NCBI GenBank assembly: GCA_002309875.1
Contig: DBYM01000069.1
Span: forward strand, 40,384 to 53,877
From: Cyanobacteria bacterium UBA1186
Lineage (GTDB): Bacteria; Cyanobacteriota; Vampirovibrionia; Gastranaerophilales; Gastranaerophilaceae
DNA: 13,494 bases
Direction: 5' to 3'
Part shown: positions 7,757 to 13,494 of the stretch, piece by piece
Position numbering within the stretch: the stretch's first letter is position 1
Layout: each line of letters opens with the position of its first letter
The notes under the pieces: generated by a model
Database searches by the model: none
The model's input: only the letters and a program-made list of their open reading frames with translations
Told to the model about the DNA's origin: nothing
Program-made: the position numbers and the translations under genes

Positions 7757-7759
7757 AAT

Positions 7760-10700
7760 ATGTTACAGGAAGCGACGAGAGCAATAAATTCTGCATTCAA
7801 TAACAGTTTCATAAAGAAACTGAGCCAATACCTTCATGATTGTGTCAGGGAGGAGGTTAAGAGTTCTACTTTCAGAAATTTGAAGGCGGACAGGGACAAC
7901 AAATGGATTTTTCTTGACGGCGAAGACAAACTGTTTACCGAAGGTTTGGAATATTTGCGTCTTGAAGGCTCTGATTACAAACTTACCGAATTGATGACTC
8001 TCTCCGATGCAAGCCAAAAAGATAAGTATTTGATATACGGATATTTGTTCCTTGTAGGGAAAGCAAAATCAGGTAAAAAGAGCGAGTTTTTAACACCGCT
8101 TTTGTATTCTCCCTGCAGGCTTGAAAGAAACGGTGTGAACATAAACTGTATGCTTACCGATGAATTTGTTTCTCTGAATACGGGTGCTTTGACGGCGCTT
8201 ATGAAAAAAAGCGACGATGAAGACGAGACGGAAACATTGTTGGAAGGTCTTTTGGACGTTGTTCCTTCCGTTCCTATTACAAAAGAAAAAATGGATATTT
8301 TCCTTACAACGTTAAAGGCTATTGTTCCTGATATTGATATTACTTTAAATCATGAAAACGATGTTAAAGAAGACAATATTACCAAAGATTTTTACAATAC
8401 CAAAATAGATGCCGACAATGTTGATGAGATTATAGAAGATGAAGAAGAAATCGCAAAAAAATCGGCGGTTACTTATGAAAAAATACATTTAACAAATCAG
8501 TGCGCAATAATTCTGACAAAGAGGCCTTCCGTTACGGCGGGGGTATTGCACGAACTGACTCAGATTGCAGAGAAGCCGAGCGGTGTTTACAGAGAGACGG
8601 TTTTAAATATTGTTAATGAGGAATATACTCAGTCAAAACCGACCGATACTCAGCAAAAAACACTTGCGGAGTTTTTCCCGGTAACACCGTTGTCATTGTC
8701 GGACGCACAGTTGAATGTTATAAAAAATGTTGAAAATTCGAAACTGGTATCTGTTTTCGGCCCTCCCGGAACGGGAAAATCTCAGACAATAGTTAATCTT
8801 GCTGCGCATTTGATTGCGAACGGAAAAACTGTTTTGGTCGCATCAAGAATGGATAAGGCTGTTGACGTGGTGGCAGAAAGGCTGAATGAATTGGGTGCGC
8901 CTTTCCTTGCTTTGCGTGCGGGCAGGCTTAATTATCAGAGAGAACTAAGTATGCAGTTGCAGGATTTGCTCTCCAATAAGGTTGATATCGATGAAGGAGT
9001 TGAAAGTTCTATACTCTGCGATGTTTCTGATATGGAAAGCCTTTTGAAAACCGTATCTGATTTAGAAAAGAAAGCGGAATCTATTATTAAACTTGAAGGC
9101 GAATGGAATGAACTTGATGAGCAGATTAAACTTGAAGAGCCTGCGCATAAAAATCATAAATTTATAAAGAGAAACCTGAAAGGCGATGAAGTAAGCGCTA
9201 TTGAAAATATAATTTCTACACTTTCTTCAAATATAGAAAAATCAGGTTTTTGGGCAGGCATTAAAAATACGACTTCGGTCGGAAAACTGAAGAATATACT
9301 TAAACTTTCGAGTTTTGAAGTAAACAATGAAAACTTAATGACACTCGGGGCAGAACTTGAGTTCGCAAAACTTATCTGTCAGGCAAGAATTATTGAAACG
9401 CAAATTCAGTCAACGGGTAATATTCATGTGATTTCGGAACAGTTAAGGACCTTGCGTAAAAAACAGAAAAAACTCGCCATAGATATTTTGAAAAGCAAGC
9501 GCAGAGAGGCCTTAAAAGGGTTGATGAGAGATCAGGTGAAGAGACAACGTTTGTTTGTTCATTCAAAATCTCTTGTTGCAAGAAGAAAACTGCAAAATAA
9601 TTTGCTTGAAACAGAAGATTTTAAACCGCTTTTGGAAGCATTCCCCTGTTGGTGTGTTACGACTTATGCCGTTTCAGGCTCGCTCCCTCTTAAACCGGGA
9701 TTATTTGATGTTGTAATTATTGACGAAGCCTCTCAGTGCGATATTGCAAGTTGCTTCCCAATTTTGTACAGGGCAAAGAAGGCAGTTGTTGTTGGTGATG
9801 ACAAGCAATTGCCGCACTTATCGTTCTTAGAGAAGGCAAAAGAGCAGTCGTTTATGTCACAGTATGGCATAACCGACAGATATCAACTTATGTGGCGTTT
9901 CAGAACAAATTCAATGTTCGATTTGGCAAATTACTATTCAATGCACCCTGTTTTATTGGACGAACATTTCAGAAGTCTTCCGCCGATTATCGGGTACTCC
10001 AATAAAGAATTTTACGGTAACAGGATAAGAGTTATGAGAAGAAACGATAATTCTTCCAAGGTGCTTGAAGCGGTTGTCGTTCCTGACGGAAAGGTGGATA
10101 TGGACGCTACAAGAAATCTGCCCGAAATAGAGGCACTTGTAAAACGTCTGCACGAAATTGTAATAGAGGACGAAAGAAAGAATCCCGAAAAACCTGTTTC
10201 AATTGGTATAATTTCGCCTTTCAGAGCGCAGGTTGAGCAGTTAAAAATATCTGTTGCAAAAGTCCTTTCTGAGCATATGATGGAAAAACATCAGATTGAA
10301 ATAGGTACCGCACACACTTTCCAGGGTGATGAAAGGGATATTATGCTTATTTCCTGGGCTTATGCAAACAACAGTTTCCCGCAAAGCCTGGTATTTTTAC
10401 AAAAACCGAACCTGTTCAATGTCGCAATTACGAGGGCAAGATATAAGACCATAAACTTTATTTCAAAGAATCCGAGAGAGTTGCCAGAGGGTATTTTGAG
10501 AAGTTATTTCGGATTTATTGAAGAATACGAAAACAGATTTGCACTGTTAAAATCCGACGAATTTGACGAAAATGTTTATAAAAACTCATTTGAGAAAGAA
10601 GTTGCCGACGCATTCAGAGAAGCAGGACACAAGGTTATTTGCGGAAGCGAAATCGCAGGTCTGAGTGTAGATTTGCTTGTTGATGACAAATTTGTGGTTG

Positions 10701-10861
10701 AATGTGACGGAGTTGAAGACAAGATCCATTCAAAAGTCTCGGATATGAAAAAGCAATCAATCATTGAGAGAACGGGCCTGAAGGTTTCAAGAATTTCAAA
10801 ACGCGAATGGTCATATTCACCAAAGGCTTGCATAGACAGAATTATTAACAGCAATTTGTAG
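7760..10861 (+). CDS. Superfamily 1 helicase fused to a Vsr/DUF559-like PD-(D/E)XK nuclease
   Basis: The 1033-residue protein has an unassigned N-terminal third with acidic stretches (EDEEE near 230). A UvrD/Dna2/Upf1-type (AAA_11/AAA_12) helicase core follows, with a Q-motif-like SDAQLNVI, Walker A GPPGTGKS (334-341, Lys340), Walker B VVIIDEAS (Asp655, Glu656) and VVVGDDKQLP. Motifs IV-VI appear as LDEHFRSLPPIIGYSN, IGIISPFRAQVEQL, IGTAHTFQGDERDI and FNVAITRARY. A helical, charged insert of about 200 residues lies between Walker A and B. Residues about 942-1033 resemble the REase_MTES_1575/Vsr-like nucleases: FEKEV (944-948), VDLL (Asp971), VVECDG (Glu981), His990, then KVSRISKREW. The protein should unwind and cut DNA (or RNA). 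Relatives occur in repair and anti-phage defence settings. priA starts 13 bp downstream, which favours genome maintenance, but defence remains open. All core motifs look intact. Confidence 0.88.
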   Translation: MLQEATRAINSAFNNSFIKKLSQYLHDCVREEVKSSTFRNLKADRDNKWIFLDGEDKLFTEGLEYLRLEGSDYKLTELMTLSDASQKDKYLIYGYLFLVGKAKSGKKSEFLTPLLYSPCRLERNGVNINCMLTDEFVSLNTGALTALMKKSDDEDETETLLEGLLDVVPSVPITKEKMDIFLTTLKAIVPDIDITLNHENDVKEDNITKDFYNTKIDADNVDEIIEDEEEIAKKSAVTYEKIHLTNQCAIILTKRPSVTAGVLHELTQIAEKPSGVYRETVLNIVNEEYTQSKPTDTQQKTLAEFFPVTPLSLSDAQLNVIKNVENSKLVSVFGPPGTGKSQTIVNLAAHLIANGKTVLVASRMDKAVDVVAERLNELGAPFLALRAGRLNYQRELSMQLQDLLSNKVDIDEGVESSILCDVSDMESLLKTVSDLEKKAESIIKLEGEWNELDEQIKLEEPAHKNHKFIKRNLKGDEVSAIENIISTLSSNIEKSGFWAGIKNTTSVGKLKNILKLSSFEVNNENLMTLGAELEFAKLICQARIIETQIQSTGNIHVISEQLRTLRKKQKKLAIDILKSKRREALKGLMRDQVKRQRLFVHSKSLVARRKLQNNLLETEDFKPLLEAFPCWCVTTYAVSGSLPLKPGLFDVVIIDEASQCDIASCFPILYRAKKAVVVGDDKQLPHLSFLEKAKEQSFMSQYGITDRYQLMWRFRTNSMFDLANYYSMHPVLLDEHFRSLPPIIGYSNKEFYGNRIRVMRRNDNSSKVLEAVVVPDGKVDMDATRNLPEIEALVKRLHEIVIEDERKNPEKPVSIGIISPFRAQVEQLKISVAKVLSEHMMEKHQIEIGTAHTFQGDERDIMLISWAYANNSFPQSLVFLQKPNLFNVAITRARYKTINFISKNPRELPEGILRSYFGFIEEYENRFALLKSDEFDENVYKNSFEKEVADAFREAGHKVICGSEIAGLSVDLLVDDKFVVECDGVEDKIHSKVSDMKKQSIIERTGLKVSRISKREWSYSPKACIDRIINSNL

Positions 10862-10867
10862 TATAAT
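10862..10867 (+). promoter_or_regulatory. Likely -10 element of priA
   Basis: A perfect TATAAT starts one base after the helicase stop codon, and its last base is 8 nt before the priA ATG (10875). No -35 with good spacing is visible: TAGACA at 10833-10838 is 23 bp away and TTAACA at 10845-10850 only 11 bp. With no Shine-Dalgarno in the 13-bp gap, this suggests a leaderless priA transcript. Read-through from the helicase promoter is also possible. Confidence 0.5.
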
Positions 10868-10874
10868 ATCTTTA

Positions 10875-13112
10875 ATGAGATATGCCGTAGTTCTTATAAA
10901 TATAAAAGCCTTGGGAGTAAAAACTTTCAGTTATCTGATTCCTGATGATATGCAGGATAAAATTCAGATTGGCCAGCCTGTTCTCGTACCTTTCGGAAGG
11001 CAGGGTTTGGTGAATGCTTTTGTTGTCGGCTTTTCGGATTATTTACCCGAAGGAATAAAGGCAAAACGTATTAACAGAATATTGGACGAAACACCGCTTT
11101 TTTCTATTAAGTATCTGAAACTGCTTGAATGGGTGGCAAATTATTATTGCTGTGATTTTGTTTCGGTTTTGAATGCGGCTATTCCTATGAAACTTATTGA
11201 AAAGAATTCCAAAACGGAACAGTCTGTTGAACTGACTCCTATGGGAGAATTGGCTTTGCAGTCGGATAAGACTTCAAAAGAAAGCGGAATTACGAAACGT
11301 CAGAGAGAAGTTCTTAAAGGGTTAAAATCTGACGGGAAATGTTCTCTGATTGATTTTGAGGAGAGAACTAAAACAACGAGAACTACGATGAAAAAGTTAG
11401 AGGAAAAAGGGCTTGTAAAATTTAATCTCGAATACGTTTACAGAAATCCGCTTACAATATTCAAAGATGTTCCGACAGAGCCGTTGTATGAATTGACTCC
11501 GGAGCAGGAGGAGGTTTACGAAGGGATTAAAGGGAAACTAAAATCTCAGCAGCCTATACTTTTGCATGGAGTAACCGCATCAGGTAAAACTGAGATATAT
11601 TTCAAACTTATTAAAGACGTAATTGATTCGGGTAAAAATGTACTGTTCCTTGCTCCAGAAATTGCACTGGCCTCTCAACTTACAAAAAGGCTGGCAAAGA
11701 AGTTCGGTATAAATGACGTCGCAATCTGGCACAGCAGTATTTCTGACGGAGAGAAATATGATGTTTGGCAGAGGCTTTACAAGAATGAGATTAAAATACT
11801 TGCTGGAGCACGTTCTGCGGTATTTGCTCCGTTGCAGAATATCGGGCTGATAATTATCGATGAGGAGCACGAAGGGGCATATAAGCAGACAAGTCCTGCT
11901 CCGCGTTACGATGCAAGAACAGTGGCCAAAAGACTTGCACAATTCTATCAGGCGCCATTGCTTTTAGGCTCTGCAACTCCTGATGTTTCAACTTATTACT
12001 TTGCACAGAATAATAATAATTTGTTTCAACTTCTAAAAAGATATAACAACGCTCCGCTTGCCGTTCCCGCAGTTATTAATATGCAGGAGTACGGCAGAAC
12101 CGCATACAGAGGGATTATTTCAAAGCCTTTGCAAACCGAGATAACCGAGACGGTTGAAGCAGGTAAACAGGTTATTCTGCTTATGAATCGCAGGGGGTTT
12201 TCAACTTATACCCAATGTAAATCCTGCGGAACGGTTATTGAATGTCCGGATTGCTCAATTCCTATGGTTTGGCATTCTGACGGCAAAAAGATGAAATGTC
12301 ATTATTGCTCAAAAGAGATGAGTATGCCCGAATTTTGCCCGTCATGCGGAAGTGATGCTCTTACAAATTCGGGTACGGGGACTCAAAAGATTGAGATTTT
12401 GGTCAGGGAACTTTTCCCTGAATACAGAGTAGAACGAATTGACAGCGATATTTTGACAAGGAAAAATGCACATATTGAGTTGTTAAATCGTTTTCAGAAG
12501 GGCGAGATAGACATCTTAGTCGGGACTCAGATGATAGCGAAAGGTCTGGACAATCCTAATGTTACACTTGTTGGTGTAATAAGTGCGGATACGGGATTTT
12601 CCGTTCCGGATTTCAGAGCCTCAGAAAGAGGATTCCAACTTTTAACTCAGGTAGCGGGGAGAGCGGGAAGAGGAGAATACAAAGGGAAAGTTCTGTTCCA
12701 GACGTATAATCCCGACTATTATGCCTTCAGAACTGCAAAATCACAGGATTTTGAAAAGTTTTTTGAAACAGAAATTAAAGCAAGGCAGGAATTTGATTAT
12801 CCGCCTTTCAGTCAGATAGTCAGAATAATTTTGTCTTCTATGAATAATTACAGGGCGGAAAAATCGGCAATGGAACTTGCAATGAGATTAAATACCATGA
12901 CGGAAAAGTTCGGTTTTACCGAATATCTTGAGACACTCGGCCCGACCCCATGTGTAATTGCCAAAATTAATGGCTATTACAGATTTCAGATACTAATAAA
13001 AAACAAATTAGATAAAAACGGGCATGAATTTATTCATAAATTTCTGGACAAAATTGAGTTACCGAAAGATATAAGACTTGCCGTTGACGTTGACCCGCTT
13101 GATATATTGTAA
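10875..13112 (+). CDS. priA: Primosomal protein N' (replication restart helicase PriA)
   Basis: PriA recognises stalled forks and D-loops and reloads the replicative helicase. The 745-residue protein (E. coli PriA is 732) shows the N-terminal 3'-end-binding domain (about 1-105, with MRYAVVLINIKALGVKTFSY and GQPVLVPFGRQGLVNAFVVG). A winged helix lies at about 140-195. The superfamily 2 helicase core has Walker A GVTASGKT (232-239, Lys238) and DEEH (329-332). Eight zinc-binding cysteines in four pairs are present (448/451, 457/460, 475/478, 488/491). LVGTQMIAKGLDNPNVTLVG, QVAGRAGRGEYKG and the C-terminal domain follow. Motif V reads KGLDNPNV where KGHDFPNV is common, a mild change. The gene is complete. 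The start matches the family N-terminus; no Shine-Dalgarno is seen, and TATAAT lies 8 nt before the ATG. Confidence 0.97.
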   Translation: MRYAVVLINIKALGVKTFSYLIPDDMQDKIQIGQPVLVPFGRQGLVNAFVVGFSDYLPEGIKAKRINRILDETPLFSIKYLKLLEWVANYYCCDFVSVLNAAIPMKLIEKNSKTEQSVELTPMGELALQSDKTSKESGITKRQREVLKGLKSDGKCSLIDFEERTKTTRTTMKKLEEKGLVKFNLEYVYRNPLTIFKDVPTEPLYELTPEQEEVYEGIKGKLKSQQPILLHGVTASGKTEIYFKLIKDVIDSGKNVLFLAPEIALASQLTKRLAKKFGINDVAIWHSSISDGEKYDVWQRLYKNEIKILAGARSAVFAPLQNIGLIIIDEEHEGAYKQTSPAPRYDARTVAKRLAQFYQAPLLLGSATPDVSTYYFAQNNNNLFQLLKRYNNAPLAVPAVINMQEYGRTAYRGIISKPLQTEITETVEAGKQVILLMNRRGFSTYTQCKSCGTVIECPDCSIPMVWHSDGKKMKCHYCSKEMSMPEFCPSCGSDALTNSGTGTQKIEILVRELFPEYRVERIDSDILTRKNAHIELLNRFQKGEIDILVGTQMIAKGLDNPNVTLVGVISADTGFSVPDFRASERGFQLLTQVAGRAGRGEYKGKVLFQTYNPDYYAFRTAKSQDFEKFFETEIKARQEFDYPPFSQIVRIILSSMNNYRAEKSAMELAMRLNTMTEKFGFTEYLETLGPTPCVIAKINGYYRFQILIKNKLDKNGHEFIHKFLDKIELPKDIRLAVDVDPLDIL

Positions 13113-13120
13113 ATTTGCAA

Positions 13121-13148
13121 TTGTAATTTTGCCGTAAAATGTTATAAT
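13121..13148 (+). promoter_or_regulatory. Promoter of the pilin-like gene
   Basis: TTGTAA (13121-13126) lies 16 bp before a perfect TATAAT (13143-13148), which is extended by TG at 13140-13141. The same TTGTAA and TG-T-TATAAT words occur at 7699-7728. The expected start is near 13155, leaving a short leader with a GAGGAGG ribosome site at 13167-13173. No hairpin terminator separates it from priA. Confidence 0.75.
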
Positions 13149-13177
13149 ACTGATAGTTGGAACTTTGAGGAGGTAAA

Positions 13178-13494
13178 ATGAAAAAGAAAGCATACACTTT
13201 GGCGGAGATTTTAATAACTCTGGTTATTATTGGTGTAGTGGCAGCGGTATTGGCACCGACTGTAAACAAGTTAAAACCTGACCAAAATAAGGCACTTTAT
13301 TTAAAATCTTATGATGCTTTGACCAAAGCGGTAAAGAAGGTATCAAACGATTCTTCTATATATGCACCTGTTTATGAGTACAATAATTCGTTATATAACG
13401 TACAACATTATCCTTTGCTGAACATTTCTGCCGGTGTGGATAAATCTTTTGACGGATATACGGGTAATGAGAAACTCGGACATGTATTAAAAGA
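13178..13494 (+). CDS. Type IV pilin-like / type II secretion pseudopilin (3' end outside window)
   Basis: The first 105 residues are visible and the frame is open at the window edge. The N-terminus is a class III (prepilin) signal: a short basic leader MKKKA, then YTLAEILITLVIIGVVAAVLAP, a hydrophobic helix with the conserved Glu at position 5 of the mature protein. The prepilin peptidase would cut after Ala5, where Gly is usual. A globular domain begins with NKALYLKSYDALTKAVKKVSNDSSIY. Such proteins build type IV pili or secretion pseudopili at the inner membrane. Which minor or major pilin it is cannot be told without the rest. The gene has its own promoter and a strong GAGGAGGT ribosome site, which suggests good expression. 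The sequence style is common in Gastranaerophilales, and this is the main support for the taxonomic guess. Confidence 0.9.
   Translation, partial: MKKKAYTLAEILITLVIIGVVAAVLAPTVNKLKPDQNKALYLKSYDALTKAVKKVSNDSSIYAPVYEYNNSLYNVQHYPLLNISAGVDKSFDGYTGNEKLGHVLK

Noticed and set aside
7709..7759. Earlier GTG start for the helicase-nuclease (17 extra residues)
   Set aside because: This start lies upstream of the TATAAT box at 7723-7728, so it would not be in the mRNA. The ATG at 7760 has a clear GGAGAAGAG site.
7663..7812. Longer N-terminus for the minus-strand secreted protein
   Set aside because: The extra 50 residues would overlap the helicase coding start and the divergent promoters, and would bury the signal peptide that begins at 7662.
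7760..10861. Recently acquired mobile defence island
   Set aside because: No integrase, transposase, repeats or tRNA attachment site lies nearby, and the gene sits between ordinary chromosomal genes with similar base composition. A defence role for the protein itself is not excluded.
13113..13140. Terminator after priA
   Set aside because: The short gap has only AT-rich, weakly complementary words (AAATT/AATTT) and no stable hairpin.

Overview
The window is AT-rich bacterial DNA, densely packed with genes. It fits a Gram-negative-type gut lineage related to Cyanobacteria (Gastranaerophilales/Vampirovibrionia, the 'Melainabacteria'). This placement is an inference. It rests on the prepilin N-terminus (KKKAYTLAEILITL, with Ala before the cleavage site), the LptC/LptA proteins that imply an outer membrane, and the low-GC codon use. 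No rRNA or other marker gene is present to confirm it. No tRNA, rRNA, CRISPR array, insertion sequence or phage gene was seen.

Layout. Positions 1-222 hold the 3' end of an unidentified gene, closed by a strong hairpin terminator (245-280). A promoter at about 306-335 then starts a tight same-strand run at 342-6060: lptC, lptA (OstA-like), a TPR-repeat gene, dprA and topA. Gaps are 9 bp or less, with overlaps of TAATG or ATGA type, so this is very probably one operon joining envelope lipid export to DNA uptake and DNA topology. On the minus strand, 6062-7662 carries a two-gene unit: a small secreted protein of unknown function, then a sugar-type ABC solute-binding lipoprotein. The lipoprotein gene meets topA tail to tail with 1 bp between them.

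A 97-bp divergent promoter region (7663-7759) separates that unit from a 1033-residue protein (7760-10861). This protein is a superfamily 1 helicase with a C-terminal PD-(D/E)XK, Vsr/DUF559-like nuclease domain. It is followed 13 bp later by priA (10875-13112), the replication-restart helicase. The window ends in a type IV pilin-like gene (13178-13494, cut by the window edge) with its own promoter and a strong ribosome binding site.

Two observations stand out. The helicase-nuclease fusion next to priA is the best candidate for an under-described DNA repair or defence protein. Three genes (lptC, the small secreted gene and priA) have a -10 box whose last base lies 7-8 nt before the ATG and no convincing Shine-Dalgarno, which suggests leaderless mRNAs. 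Genes inside operons, and the genes at 7760 and 13178, carry clear GGAG-type sites. Four promoters have -10 boxes close to TATAAT, and four of the five promoters listed here carry the extended TGn element.
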